Of a stretch of 64,000 bases of DNA, positions 12,169-21,256 are shown in pieces. The notes under the pieces are model-generated. The model was not told where the DNA came from. It was given only the letters and a program-made list of their open reading frames with translations, and did not search any database. Origin of the DNA: Mycolicibacterium brumae (GTDB lineage Bacteria; Actinomycetota; Actinomycetes; Mycobacteriales; Mycobacteriaceae). Numbering within the stretch: position 1 is the first letter of the stretch; the number at the start of each line of letters is the position of its first letter. The DNA is taken from contig NZ_CP104302.1 of the NCBI RefSeq assembly GCF_025215495.1, positions 186,001 to 250,000 of the forward strand, given 5' to 3'. Both the position numbers and the translations under genes were made by a program.

Positions 12169-13624
12169 CGCGATATGTGCCTTTCCAGACGCTCTTCGAC
12201 GCGGTTCTGGCCGAACGACAGCACCAGGCAGATCACCCAGTAGTACACCGCCGCGGTGCCGTACAACGCGAAGAACTCGAACGTGGGCGCCGCGGCGATC
12301 TGCGCGGTGCGCAGGTCACCAGGATCGTCGAGGCCAGTGAGGTGTCCTTCACCAGCGAGATCAACGTGTTCGACAGCGGCGGCACCGCCACCCGGGCGGA
12401 CTGCGGCAATACGATCCGGCGCAACGTCGTCGGGTAGTTCATCCCGATCGTCTCGGCCGCCTCCCACTGCCCCTTCGGGATGGACTGGATCGCGCCGCGA
12501 ATGATTTCGGCCGCGTAGCCGCCAACATTGAGGCTGAACGCGATGATCGCCGCCGGGAACGGGTCGATGCGCACCCCGAGTTCGGGCAGCGCGTAGAACA
12601 CGATGAACAGCTGCACCAGCAGCGGCGTGCCGCGGATGATCGAGATGTAGAGCCGGGCCAGGTTGCTCAGCACCCGGCTCGGCGACAATCGGGCCAGCGC
12701 CACCAGCAGCGCCAGCGCCAACCCGATGACGAAGCTGATCACGGTCAGCGGGATCGTCTTGGTGACCGCGGCCTTGGCCAGCGGGACCAAGTTGTCGCCG
12801 ATCAGCTTCCACGTCGAGCGCGGCTCGGCCTTCCCCGGCTCGGTGGCCCCGGTGGCGTCGGCGCGCAGATAGCGCTGCGAGATGGTGGTCAACGTGCCGT
12901 CGTCGCGCAATTCCTCGAGCGCCCGGTTCAACTCCGGCAGCAGGCCGCTGTCCTTGCGGGCGGCGAAACCCTGCTCGCTCTTCTGCCCGGTGGTCCCGGC
13001 GATCCGGACCGAGGTGTCCCCGGTCTCGGCGAGGTAGGCGTACACCGCGATGCTGTCGTTGATCACCAGGTCGACGCGGCCCTGGTTGAGCAGCTTGATG
13101 GCCTGAGTGAAGCCTTCCACCACCTCGACCTTGGCGCCGTTGTCGCGGGCGATCTGGCCCCAGTTGCTGGTGGCGTTCTCCCCGGCGGTCCTGCCGCGGA
13201 TGTCGTCGAGGGAGGTGATGCTGTCGTCGTCGGCGCGGGTGACGATCACCCCTTCGCCCACCGAGTAGGGCTCGGACAGGTCGTAGCGGGCCTTGCGCTC
13301 GTCGGTGATGGTCACCTCGTTGGCCACCACGTCGAACCGGTCGGCCTCCAGCGCCGCGAAGATGGAATCCCACGGGGTCTCGACGAACTCTACCGGCACC
13401 CCGAGGCGTTCGCCGACCGCCCGGGCCACGTCCACGTCATAGCCGGCCAGCTCGCCGGTCGCCGGATCGTGGAAGGTGAACGGCGCGTAGACGCCCTCGG
13501 TCCCCACCCGCAGCACACCAGCGGAGGCGATGGGGTCGTCACCGCCGGCTTGTTTCGCGCCGCAGCCTGCCAGCACCAGCGCGCAAGCGGCCAGCAGCGC
13601 CAGGATTATTCGTTTTGGGCCCAC
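12165..13624 (-). pseudogene. Fused substrate-binding/permease gene of amino-acid ABC transporter, frameshifted
   Basis: The GTG at 13624 starts a lipoprotein signal (LAGC) and a complete periplasmic amino-acid binding domain (family marks GYDVDVARAVGERLG, AALEADRFDVVANEV), fused to a BPD permease domain with the EAA-type segment GMNYPTTLRRIVLPQS. At 12312-12316, just after LASTILVT, the frame breaks. The expected TM6 end (AAAPTFEFFALYGTAAVYYW…) continues in another frame to the stop at 12165. Net loss is 1 nt modulo 3, e.g. 4 or 7 nt, where GAGCTG-type codons would normally sit. Binding-domain/permease fusions are known in GlnPQ systems. It is either a real inactivation or an assembly error. 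TACCGT 7 nt before the GTG suggests a leaderless start. Confidence 0.75.
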
Positions 13625-13669
13625 CGCGCGGACGGTAACAAGCCCTTCGCGGCAGTGGAAGGATTCGGC

Positions 13670-14566
13670 TCAGGCGGAGTCTTGTCGGCCGGGCCGGTAT
13701 ACCCAGGGCTCCCGCGGCAGTCGGTTCGGGTCGAACTCGGCGAGCATGCCGTCGACGGTGTCGCTGCGGTAGCCGAGCGAGTCCGCGATCTGGCGCAGCG
13801 CGGCCCCGACGCCGATCTCGGCCAACCCGACCGCGCCGTCGCGCTTGGCCAGCCGTTTGCCGTCGGCGTTCAGCGCCAGCGGGACGTGGGCGTACACCGG
13901 GGCGGGCAGGCCCAGCAGCGACGCCAGATACGCCTGCCGCGGCGCCGACGACAGCAGGTCTTCGCCGCGCACCACCTGATCGATGCCTGCCGCCCCGTCA
14001 TCGACGACGACGGCCAGGTTGTAGGCCGGCACGCCGTCGAACCGGCGCAGCACGAAGTCGTCGACCACGCCGGTGTAGTAGCCGCGCAGCAGGTCGGTGA
14101 CGGTGTGCTCGGTCTGTTGCGCGCGCAGCCGCAAGGCGGGCGGCCGTCCGGATGCCGCGCGCTTCTCGGCCCGCTGGGCGCCGGTCAGTCCGCGGCACGT
14201 TCCGGGGTAGGCGCCCTGCGGCGCGTGCGGGGCGCGCGACGCGGCGAGGATTTCCTTTCGGCTGCAATAGCATTCGTAGGCCATCCCGGCGGCCAGCAAT
14301 TCGTCGACGATGGTGTTGTACCGGCGGGCGTGCTCGTGTTGGAACTGCGGCGGTTCGTCCCAGGTGATCCCGATGGCGACCAGGTCGGCGATCTGGCGGG
14401 CGGCGACGTCGGGGAAGGTGCGGTCGTCGAGGTCCTCCACGCGCAGCAGGAACCGCCGCCCGGAGGATCGGGCGAACAGCCACGCGAGCACCGCGGTGCG
14501 CAGGTTGCCGATGTGCAGGTCGGCCGACGGGCTGGGCGCGAACCGGCCGGATCTCTGTTCGCCCAC
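13670..14566 (-). CDS. gluQ: Glutamyl-Q tRNA(Asp) synthetase
   Basis: 298 aa, GTG at 14566 ([13 protein letters not shown]). A GluRS-like catalytic core without an anticodon-binding domain, it glutamylates the queuosine base of tRNA-Asp. Visible are the HIGH-like motif HIGN, the zinc site CYCSRKE…YPGTC with its Cys/Cys/Tyr/Cys pattern, and a KMSKS-like KRLAKRDG. The short length excludes full GluRS. TAGATT 7 nt upstream of the GTG supports a leaderless start. It depends functionally on Tgt, encoded at 8.9 kb. Confidence 0.9.
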   Translation of the reverse strand: MGEQRSGRFAPSPSADLHIGNLRTAVLAWLFARSSGRRFLLRVEDLDDRTFPDVAARQIADLVAIGITWDEPPQFQHEHARRYNTIVDELLAAGMAYECYCSRKEILAASRAPHAPQGAYPGTCRGLTGAQRAEKRAASGRPPALRLRAQQTEHTVTDLLRGYYTGVVDDFVLRRFDGVPAYNLAVVVDDGAAGIDQVVRGEDLLSSAPRQAYLASLLGLPAPVYAHVPLALNADGKRLAKRDGAVGLAEIGVGAALRQIADSLGYRSDTVDGMLAEFDPNRLPREPWVYRPGRQDSA

Positions 14567-14598
14567 GCCCCGAAATCTAGTCCCGGGCGAGGTGACCG

Positions 14599-15219
14599 TC
14601 AGTTCCGGGCTTGCTCCACCAACTCGGCCCACGGTGTGTCGAGCCGGAGCGCGGCGTGCTCGCCCGCGAACGCGCTGGAGATCACCACGTCGGGTTCCAG
14701 GGTGGCCAGCAACACCAGACTCGCGTCGAGCGTCGGAGCGTCGCTGAACGGCAGCAGCCCGACGTTCCAAGCGCCGTCCTCACCGCGGTAGATGGTGTCG
14801 CCGGTGAACAGGTAGCGCAGTCCGTCGGCCCCGGTGACCAGGTAACTGGTGCTGCCGGGAGTGTGACCCGGCGTCGGGATGACCTCGACGCCGTTGTCGT
14901 CGACGTGCCGCGCCGCCAGCGGGACCGCGATCCGGCCGTGCTCGGAGATATCGCCGGCCTCCAGCGCGGGGGCGTGCAGCCGGGCGCCGAACCTGGCGGC
15001 GATGCGGCCCAGCGTCGGGCCGGCCTCGTCCCGGTGCGACAGGTACTGGTGGCTGATGCCGCCGAGTTCCTCGATCGCGTCGAAATCGGCGTCGGTGAGG
15101 GTGGAGTAGAACAGCACGTTGCCGTCCGGTCCGCCGGTCCACAGGTATGCGTGGGTGGTCAGCCCCGGGAACGGATTGTCGGTGCGCGTCTCCCACAGGT
15201 CGGGGTAAAGCTGGCGCAT
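14599..15219 (-). CDS. MBL-fold metallo-hydrolase, atypical metal motif
   Basis: 206 aa from the ATG at 15219 (MRQLYPDLW) with GAAAGGAG upstream; a longer frame to 15312 lacks an SD. Later MBL-fold elements are clear ([20 protein letters not shown]). The usual HxHxDH motif is replaced by LSHRDEAG, so only part of the first metal site remains. It resembles glyoxalase II-like proteins; the substrate is unknown. It lies 33 nt from gluQ on the same strand, so they may share a transcript. Confidence 0.75.
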   Translation of the reverse strand: MRQLYPDLWETRTDNPFPGLTTHAYLWTGGPDGNVLFYSTLTDADFDAIEELGGISHQYLSHRDEAGPTLGRIAARFGARLHAPALEAGDISEHGRIAVPLAARHVDDNGVEVIPTPGHTPGSTSYLVTGADGLRYLFTGDTIYRGEDGAWNVGLLPFSDAPTLDASLVLLATLEPDVVISSAFAGEHAALRLDTPWAELVEQARN

Positions 15220-15339
15220 GTCGGCTCCTTTCGCCCTCTGCGCGTTGTTTTCCCGTACAACGGGTACCCGGGCTCGGGTATTCCGATGTGGATTCCGATG
15301 TGGCGACAGCACTGGTCATCCGGCCGTGTTGAGGACAGG

Positions 15340-16383
15340 ATGGGAGACGTGAACCTGCCCGGGATCGAGCCGATGCTGGCCAAGGCGGCGACCGCGGTGC
15401 CTGTCGACCCGGGGGTGTGGTCGTATGAGCCCAAGTGGGACGGCTTCCGCGCCCTAGTGTTCCGCGACGGCGACGACATCGAAATCCGTTCGCGCTCCAA
15501 CAAGGATCTCGGCCGCTACTTCCCGGAACTGCTCGACGCCCTGGCCGCCGAGACCGCTCCGCGATGCGCGCTGGACGGCGAGATCGTTGTGCCGCGTCAG
15601 GTCGACGGCCGCACCCGGCTGGACTGGGACGCGCTATCACAGCGAATCCACCCGGCGGACAGCAGGATTCGATTGTTGTCGCAGGAAACGCCCGCGCATT
15701 TCATCGGTTTCGACGCGTTGTCGAGCGACGGTGAGGAGCTGCTGGACCGGCCGTTCGTGGAACGTCGGGCCGCGCTGCGGGAGCTGATTCGCCCGGCGTC
15801 TTGGTGTCACCTCACCCGCGCCACCGAGGACCCGGAGCTGGGGCAGCAGTGGTTGACGACGTTCGAGGGCGCCGGCCTGGACGGTGTGATCGCCAAGCGG
15901 CTGGGCGGGCCCTACCTGCCCGGCAAGCGGGAGATGGTCAAGGTCAAGCACTCTCGCGACGCCGACTGCGTGGCAATCGGCTACCGGGTGCACAAGTCCG
16001 GCCGCGGTGTCGGCTCCATCCTGCTCGGCCTCTACAACGACGACGGCGAACCGCAGATGGTCGGCGGCGCGGCGTCGTTCACCGCCGCCGCCCGCGACCA
16101 GCTGCTCGCCGAGCTGGAGCCGCTGCGCCTGGAGCCCGATCTGGTGCGCGACGGCGAACCCAGCCGGTGGAACTCCGCGGCCGACAAACGCTGGATCCCG
16201 ATCCGCCCGGAACGCGTCGCCGAGGTCGGCTACGACCAGATGGAGGGCGCCGGACCTGGCCGGCGGTTCCGGCACGCGGTGAAGTTCCGGCGCTGGCGGC
16301 CCGACCGGGATCCGCGCAGTTGCACCTTCGACCAGCTCGATGTGCCGACGAGCTACGATTTCTACGACGTGTTGGAGAGCTGA
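15340..16383 (+). CDS. ligC: ATP-dependent DNA ligase LigC
   Basis: 347 aa from the ATG at 15340 (GAGG SD 5 nt upstream; a GTG at 15349 is an alternative). The nucleotidyltransferase motif I is KWDG with adenylated Lys32 (EPKWDGFRA). Motif III (FDALS) and motifs IV/V (DGVIAKR, VKVKH) precede a C-terminal OB fold. LigC is a minor repair ligase that works with stand-alone primase-polymerases in mycobacterial gap and excision repair. The stop overlaps the next start (TGATG), and the pairing with a LigD-type polymerase matches Rv3731/Rv3730c of M. tuberculosis as I recall it. Confidence 0.92.
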   Translation: MGDVNLPGIEPMLAKAATAVPVDPGVWSYEPKWDGFRALVFRDGDDIEIRSRSNKDLGRYFPELLDALAAETAPRCALDGEIVVPRQVDGRTRLDWDALSQRIHPADSRIRLLSQETPAHFIGFDALSSDGEELLDRPFVERRAALRELIRPASWCHLTRATEDPELGQQWLTTFEGAGLDGVIAKRLGGPYLPGKREMVKVKHSRDADCVAIGYRVHKSGRGVGSILLGLYNDDGEPQMVGGAASFTAAARDQLLAELEPLRLEPDLVRDGEPSRWNSAADKRWIPIRPERVAEVGYDQMEGAGPGRRFRHAVKFRRWRPDRDPRSCTFDQLDVPTSYDFYDVLES

Positions 16384-17411
16384 TGGCCGCACCCGCCGAA
16401 GAGCTCGACGTCGACGGCGTCGCTGTCCGAATCACCAACCGGGACAAGGTGTATTTCCCGGATCTGGGCGCCGCGGGCAGCAAGGGCGCGCTGATCGACT
16501 ACTACCGCGCGGTGGCCCTCGGTCCAATGTTCACCGCGCTGCGCGACCGTCCTACCCACCTGCAGCGTTTCCCCGATGGCATCGACGGCGAGGAGATCTA
16601 CCAGAAGCGACTGCCGGCCAAACGCCCCGAGTATCTGGACGGCGTCACGGTCACCTTCCCGTCCGGGCGCACCGCCGAGACGCTGTGCGTCACCACCCCC
16701 GCGGCGATCGTGTGGGCGGCGCAGATGGGGTCGGTGACGCTGCACCCGTGGCCGGTGCGGGCGCCTGACGTCGAGCATCCCGACGAGCTGCGCATCGATC
16801 TGGACCCACAGCCCGGCACCGGGTTCGTCGAAGCGCGGACCGTCGCGTGTGAGGTGCTCAAGCCGCTGCTCGACGAACTCGGTCTGGTCGGCTATCCGAA
16901 GACCTCCGGCGGCCGCGGCGTGCACGTGTACCTGCGGATCCGTCCGGAGTGGGATTTCATCGCGGTGCGCCGCGCGGCCATCGCGGTGGCCCGGGAACTG
17001 GAGCGCCGCGCGCCCGATCAGGTGACGGCGTCGTGGTGGAAAGAAGAACGCGGACAACGCATTTTCGTCGACTTCAACCAGACGGCCCGGGACCGCACCA
17101 TGGCGTCGGCGTATTCGGTGCGCCGCACCCGCATCGCGACGGTGTCCATGCCGCTGAGCTGGGAGACGCTGGTCGACGCGGACCCGGATGATTACACCCT
17201 GCTGACCGCGGCGGACATCGTCGCCGGCCGGGATGACCCGTGGGCCGAGATGGACGCTAACCCGCAGTCCCTGGAGCCGCTGTTGGAGCTGGTGGAGGCC
17301 GACACCGAGCGTGGACTCGGCGATATGCCGTACCCGCCGAACTACCCGAAGATGCCGGGCGAGCCGCCCCGGGTGCAGCCGAGCAAGAAGGTCGCCGAGC
17401 ACTGGGAATAG
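16383..17411 (+). CDS. LigD-type primase-polymerase (PolDom), stand-alone
   Basis: 342 aa, ATG at 16383 overlapping the ligC stop. An archaeo-eukaryotic primase fold polymerase without ligase or nuclease domains, it fills gaps with dNTP or rNTP for LigC. The metal-binding pair Asp139/Asp141 (IDLDP), the third carboxylate in IFVDFNQ, and SGGRGVHVYLRI are all present. The C-terminus is a Pro-rich basic tail. Co-translation with ligC supports a joint repair role. Confidence 0.9.
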   Translation: MAAPAEELDVDGVAVRITNRDKVYFPDLGAAGSKGALIDYYRAVALGPMFTALRDRPTHLQRFPDGIDGEEIYQKRLPAKRPEYLDGVTVTFPSGRTAETLCVTTPAAIVWAAQMGSVTLHPWPVRAPDVEHPDELRIDLDPQPGTGFVEARTVACEVLKPLLDELGLVGYPKTSGGRGVHVYLRIRPEWDFIAVRRAAIAVARELERRAPDQVTASWWKEERGQRIFVDFNQTARDRTMASAYSVRRTRIATVSMPLSWETLVDADPDDYTLLTAADIVAGRDDPWAEMDANPQSLEPLLELVEADTERGLGDMPYPPNYPKMPGEPPRVQPSKKVAEHWE

Positions 17412-17435
17412 GCCGAGCTGCCGTAGGGTGAGCGG

Positions 17436-17945
17436 GTGCGCGGGGGAGTCCAAACGGTGCGGAAGGTGCTGGCGGCCATCGCCGTCGCCGCCATGCTGAT
17501 CGGCGTCGTCGGGGTCACCATGTACCTGATCACGCATTCCGGCGCGCAGGAGCAGGCCGCCCCGGATCAGTCCTGGGCGACGCCGACGGCCACCGTGCCG
17601 ACGCCGGGTGAGTTCCTGGTTGCTGTGCAGGTGACCGACCAGCACTGCGCCACAGCAAACATCTGCACCTACGTGTACTCGATCCAGCCGGAGTATCGCG
17701 GCATGCATCCGCTGCCGACGACGCCGTTCACGGTGTACTACGAAGTGGTCGGCGGGCAGAAGCCGCAGCCCGGTTCGTTCACCGTGCACGACGGTCAGGC
17801 CCGGATGCTGCAGGGGGTCGCCGTCGACGGTCCCAAGAACGCCAAGCTGGACGCCAAGGTCACCCGGGTCGCGGCAATCGAAGGCCCCATGCCGGTCACC
17901 AGCGGTGAGGTTGAGGCCCCGGTTTCAACTCAGCCCGAGGGCTGA
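17436..17945 (+). CDS. Membrane-anchored mycobacterial protein of unknown function
   Basis: 169 aa, GTG at 17436 preceded at 6 nt by TAGGGT (leaderless layout). One N-terminal transmembrane helix (about residues 9-32) is followed by an extracytoplasmic domain with two Cys (QHCATANIC) and a Thr/Pro linker. I do not recognise the family. It starts 24 nt after the polymerase gene but appears to have its own promoter. Confidence 0.6.
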   Translation: MRGGVQTVRKVLAAIAVAAMLIGVVGVTMYLITHSGAQEQAAPDQSWATPTATVPTPGEFLVAVQVTDQHCATANICTYVYSIQPEYRGMHPLPTTPFTVYYEVVGGQKPQPGSFTVHDGQARMLQGVAVDGPKNAKLDAKVTRVAAIEGPMPVTSGEVEAPVSTQPEG

Positions 17946-18015
17946 ATCTGATCCGCGGCGAGCGCGGATTGTCGCCCGAAATTTCTCATAGAAATCTCAA
18001 TCCAAAGGGCCTGTT

Positions 18016-18036
18016 TTCCGTTGTCTCGCAACGGAA
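18016..18036. promoter_or_regulatory. Inverted repeat upstream of DUF222 gene
   Basis: TTCCGTTG-TCTCG-CAACGGAA is a perfect 8+5+8 inverted repeat ending 31 nt before the DUF222 start. Its size and place suit a dimeric repressor or site-specific DNA-binding protein; it could also be a small hairpin. Confidence 0.45.
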
Positions 18037-18054
18037 CTTGTCGGACCCGAGGTA

Positions 18055-18060
18055 TAGCGT
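18055..18060 (+). promoter_or_regulatory. -10 box TAGCGT for leaderless DUF222 mRNA
   Basis: TAGCGT lies 7 nt upstream of the ATG at 18068 with no Shine-Dalgarno between, so transcription would start at or next to the A of ATG. TTGTCG at 18038-18043 is too close (11 nt) for a normal -35. Confidence 0.5.
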
Positions 18061-18067
18061 TCTTGCT

Positions 18068-19678
18068 ATGAGCAGCAACGCCTACGCCGACCGGGAAGCG
18101 ATCTTCGCCGCCCTCGCGCAGGCCGAAACCGCCCACCACGTCCTGGCTTCGGCGTCCCTCGACGCGCTCTCGTCGGAGGAGATTTTGGAGGTGCTCGCGC
18201 GCCGGGAGGCGCTCGCGTGGCGGGCCCCGGCGGCCGACCACCGACTGCTCGCCCGGTTGGTGGCTGACGGCAATCCGGGGGTGTTGGGGGCGGCGAACCT
18301 CACCCTCGTGTTGGAGGAGCGTCTGCGGATCTCCCGCGGCGTCGCCCGACGGCGTCTGGCTGAGGCCGCCGACCTGGGGCCGCGCACCGCGGTGGATGGG
18401 CAACCTTTGGAGCCGGTGATGCCGTCGGTCGCCCAAGGGGTGGCGGACGGGGTGATCGGCCCGGAACAGGTCGCCATCGTGCGAGACACCTACGCGAAGA
18501 TCCCGGCGGCGGTGGATCCGGAGACCCGGGCTGATGCCGAGAAGGAGTTGGCCGAGCTCGCCACGCAGTACGGGCCCTCGCATTTGAGCAAACTGGCGAC
18601 CATGCTGCTCATGGTCCTCGACCCGGACGGGGACTTCGCCGATCGGCGCCGCGCCGCCGCCCGCGGCCTGTCCGTCGGCGCACAGACCCACGATGGGATG
18701 CGCAACCTGCGGGCGCGGTTGACCCCCGAAGCGTGGGCCACCCTGGAACCCATCCTGGAGAAGTTGGCGGCGCCGGGCATGTGCAATCCCGCCGATGAAC
18801 ACCCCTGTGTCTCGGGAACACCGTCGGAGGAGCAGATTCAGGGTGATCGGCGCACGATCGCCCAGCGCAACCACGACGCCCTGGTCGCGGCGATGCGGGC
18901 ACTGCTGGCCTCCGGCGACCTCGGGCAACACAACGGACTACCCGTCACGGTGATTGTGACGACGACACTTGCGGAGCTGAACGCCGCGGCCCACGGTGGG
19001 GTGCGCGCCGATCTCGGGGGCGCGGCGGTCACCGACCCGGTGGTGACGATCGCGGGCCCGGGCGCCCCGAGCGGCGGCCCGGTGACCCCGGCCGTGCGGG
19101 AAGCAGGCGAGGACCCGACCGCCACTGATCCTGCCGGACTCCCGACCCCCGACGTGCCGGCCGCTTTGACGGGGTGGGCGGTGACTGCGGGCGGGTCGAT
19201 GGTTCCGATGAGTGATTTCCTGCGAATGGCCTCCCACGCCCTGCACTATCTGGTGATCTTCGACGGACGCGGCCGACCACTATGGCTCGGGCGGACCAAG
19301 CGTCTCGCCTCAGCCGATCAGCGGTTGGTCTTGTTCGCCCGGGACAAGGGATGTACGAAGCCCGGGTGTACCCGTAGTGCCTACCGCTGCCAAGCGCATC
19401 ACCTGACCCCCTACGGGCGTGGTCGAGAGGGCCGCACCGATATCGACGACCTCGGCTTGGCCTGCGGCGGTGACAACACCATGGCCGACACCCAGAACTG
19501 GACCACCCACCTCAACCCCGACGGACGCATCGAATGGACCCCACCAGCACACTTGGATCACGGCCAGCCGCGGGTCAACCCGCATCATCAACCCGCCGAC
19601 ATGCTCGCCCACTTCCACAAACGGTTCCGACACCAACACCCACCCGGGACGGACCCACCCCAAGGCTCAAAAAGCTAG
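18068..19678 (+). CDS. DUF222 / HNH endonuclease (13E12 repeat family)
   Basis: 536 aa, ATG at 18068. The N-terminal ~350 residues are DUF222 (VARRRLAEAADLGPRTAVDG and following). The C-terminus carries an HNH nuclease core: the Cys pair CTKPGCTRSAYRCQAHH and the final DIDDLGLACGGDN segment. These proteins are multi-copy in mycobacteria (REP13E12), are spread by recombination, and act as a prophage integration target in M. tuberculosis. They are likely selfish or defence-related nucleases; function is unproven. The gene sits between ligC/polDom and pepA as a probable accessory insertion. Confidence 0.85.
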   Translation: MSSNAYADREAIFAALAQAETAHHVLASASLDALSSEEILEVLARREALAWRAPAADHRLLARLVADGNPGVLGAANLTLVLEERLRISRGVARRRLAEAADLGPRTAVDGQPLEPVMPSVAQGVADGVIGPEQVAIVRDTYAKIPAAVDPETRADAEKELAELATQYGPSHLSKLATMLLMVLDPDGDFADRRRAAARGLSVGAQTHDGMRNLRARLTPEAWATLEPILEKLAAPGMCNPADEHPCVSGTPSEEQIQGDRRTIAQRNHDALVAAMRALLASGDLGQHNGLPVTVIVTTTLAELNAAAHGGVRADLGGAAVTDPVVTIAGPGAPSGGPVTPAVREAGEDPTATDPAGLPTPDVPAALTGWAVTAGGSMVPMSDFLRMASHALHYLVIFDGRGRPLWLGRTKRLASADQRLVLFARDKGCTKPGCTRSAYRCQAHHLTPYGRGREGRTDIDDLGLACGGDNTMADTQNWTTHLNPDGRIEWTPPAHLDHGQPRVNPHHQPADMLAHFHKRFRHQHPPGTDPPQGSKS

Positions 19679-19821
19679 GGCCGCGAACAACGGGCCACCG
19701 GGCCAAGATCCGTCCGAGTTTCCCGCCCGACGCGGAACTGACCTGGTTCGAACAAGCCGTCGCCGAAGCCAAATTCCTGTGCGAACTCCCCGACGACTAC
19801 ACCGACGAAGCTCAGGAATGA
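19534..19821 (+). CDS. Small overlapping reading frame or gene remnant downstream of DUF222
   Basis: A frame from the ATG at 19534 overlaps the DUF222 3' end by 145 nt and ends at 19821. Only its last ~35 codons, beyond the DUF222 stop, look protein-like (LTWFEQAVAEAKFLCELPDD) with normal codon use. No start codon lies between 19679 and that part, so it may be the tail of a gene replaced by the DUF222 element, or chance. Confidence 0.25.
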   Translation: MDPTSTLGSRPAAGQPASSTRRHARPLPQTVPTPTPTRDGPTPRLKKLGPRTTGHRAKIRPSFPPDAELTWFEQAVAEAKFLCELPDDYTDEAQE

Positions 19822-19861
19822 ATCAGCGCGGGGGCGGGCGCAAAACGCGAAGAGCCGAACC

Positions 19862-20938
19862 TCAGCTGACCGGGCCGGGGATCAGCGTCACCTGGGCGGT
19901 GCGCGGAGTGCCGCTCTGATCCACCCAGTTCACCGTGACCACGTCGCCGGCGTGCCGCTGGTCGAGCAGTCCGGTCAGGGTGTTCGACGAGTCGATCGGG
20001 GTGCCGTCGATGGTCGTCAGCACATCACCCGGCGCGATCCCGACGCGAGCGGCGGGGCCGTCGCGCAGCACCGAGCGGATCGGCAGGCCTTCGGGCCGGT
20101 TCGGACCGCCGGCGTCGATGCCGATGCCGAGCATCGCCGACGGGCCGACGTGCACGAACGGCGAGCCCTCATTGGCGCGGATCTGATTGGCCAGCCCCAG
20201 CGCCCGGTCGATCGGGATCGCGAAGCCCTGGCCGGCCGGATCGGCGCCACTGCCGTCGATCCGGTAGGTGATGGTGGCCGCGGCGTTCATCCCGACGATC
20301 TGACCGGCTGCGTTGACCAGCGCGCCGCCGGAGTCGCCGGCGCGCAGATTGGTCGACGACTCGATCAGCCCACCCATCTGGTGCGTGGTGTTGGTGCTCT
20401 GGTCCTCCACATCGACGGCGGTGTCCAGGCTGGTCACCGTGCCGGTTTCGTGGGTGAGCGGATGCGCGGTTCCGTTGGCGTTGCCGATGGTTAGCACCGG
20501 GTCGCCGACGCGCAGGTTCGACACCGAGCCCAGCGGAGCCACGGGCAGCCCGGAGGCGCCGCGCAGCTGCAGCACCGCGACGTCGTTGCCGCGGGAGTAG
20601 CCGAGCACGTCGGCGTCGTAGGTCTGGCCGTTGCCGACGCTGGTCACCCGAATGGAGTTGGCGCCCTGGATGACGTGGTGGTTGGTCAGCACCACGCCTT
20701 CGGGGCTGAGCACGATGCCGGTGCCGTTGCCGACCAGGCCGGCGAAATCGTTGAGGGTGTCGATCTTGACCAGGCCGGGTTCCACCTGCGCGATGGCGGC
20801 GTTGACGTCCATCGGGTCTGCCCATGCGGTTGCCGGAGCGACGAGCAGTCCGAGCATTGCCAGTAGGGGCGCCAGCACCAGGGCCAGCAATCGTTTCCGC
20901 CCTGTGGACCCCGGGCGCCGATGGGTTTCCTCGACCAT
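19862..20938 (-). CDS. pepA: PepA-like exported trypsin-type serine protease with PDZ domain
   Basis: 358 aa from the ATG at 20938, which has GAGGAAAA 7 nt upstream (better than the ATG at 20956). The signal peptide ends at TAWA. The triad is complete: His88 in TNHHV, Asp119 in GNDVAVL and Ser203 in GDSGGAL. A PDZ domain fills the last ~100 residues (GIAPGDVLTTIDG). The overall sequence matches the Mtb32A/PepA (Rv0125) group as I recall it, a secreted serine protease antigen. Confidence 0.88.
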   Translation of the reverse strand: MVEETHRRPGSTGRKRLLALVLAPLLAMLGLLVAPATAWADPMDVNAAIAQVEPGLVKIDTLNDFAGLVGNGTGIVLSPEGVVLTNHHVIQGANSIRVTSVGNGQTYDADVLGYSRGNDVAVLQLRGASGLPVAPLGSVSNLRVGDPVLTIGNANGTAHPLTHETGTVTSLDTAVDVEDQSTNTTHQMGGLIESSTNLRAGDSGGALVNAAGQIVGMNAAATITYRIDGSGADPAGQGFAIPIDRALGLANQIRANEGSPFVHVGPSAMLGIGIDAGGPNRPEGLPIRSVLRDGPAARVGIAPGDVLTTIDGTPIDSSNTLTGLLDQRHAGDVVTVNWVDQSGTPRTAQVTLIPGPVS

Positions 20939-21040
20939 GTCTTTTCCTCGGTGCATCGGGGTCGGACGTTACTCCGTCGCCCCCGTTCGTGTCGCAGCTC
21001 ACCTGCGCAGACCGTGCGGCTACGGCGCGGCGTCGGCCAG

Positions 21041-21090
21041 AAACAAAAATATGACCCGGGTGCCCACCGCGGCGGCTGGGCACCCGGGTC
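21041..21090 (-). terminator. Intrinsic terminator of tRNA-Ser
   Basis: A perfect 14-bp stem (21053-21066 with 21077-21090) with a 10-nt loop is followed, reading the minus strand, by ATATTTTTGTTT (21041-21052). This is a textbook rho-independent terminator, rare in such GC-rich DNA, directly after the tRNA 3' end. Confidence 0.88.
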
Positions 21091-21095
21091 GGGTG

Positions 21096-21181
21096 CGGAG
21101 GATAGGGGATTTGAACCCCTGAGGGCTGTTAACCCAACCCGCGTTCCAGGCGAGCGCCATAGGCCACTAGGCGAATCCTCC
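21096..21181 (-). tRNA. tRNA-Ser, anticodon GGA
   Basis: 86 nt. Acceptor arms GGAGGAT/ATCCTCC, a D arm, anticodon loop CTGGAAC with anticodon GGA (reads UCC), the long variable arm of a class II tRNA, and a TTCAAAT T-loop. The 3' CCA is not encoded. It is flanked by an intrinsic terminator and by vapBC on the opposite strand. Confidence 0.95.
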
Positions 21182-21243
21182 GTCGCAGAGTTTACCGTAG
21201 CGCCGGGACCGGTTTTGACCGGCTGAGCGCCGAAGCGTTGAGC

Positions 21244-21249
21244 TACAAT
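21244..21249 (+). promoter_or_regulatory. -10 box TACAAT of vapBC
   Basis: TACAAT lies 7 nt before the ATG at 21257, giving a leaderless vapB message. It also shows that the more upstream ATG at 21248, which overlaps the box, is not the start. Confidence 0.6.
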
Positions 21250-21256
21250 GAAGCAC

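Noticed and set aside
18068..19678. Insertion-sequence transposase
   Set aside because: The gene is DUF222 plus HNH, without a DDE or serine/tyrosine recombinase motif and without flanking target duplications that I could see.
21096..21181. Prophage or island attachment site at tRNA-Ser
   Set aside because: No direct repeat of the tRNA 3' end and no integrase gene was found in the window.
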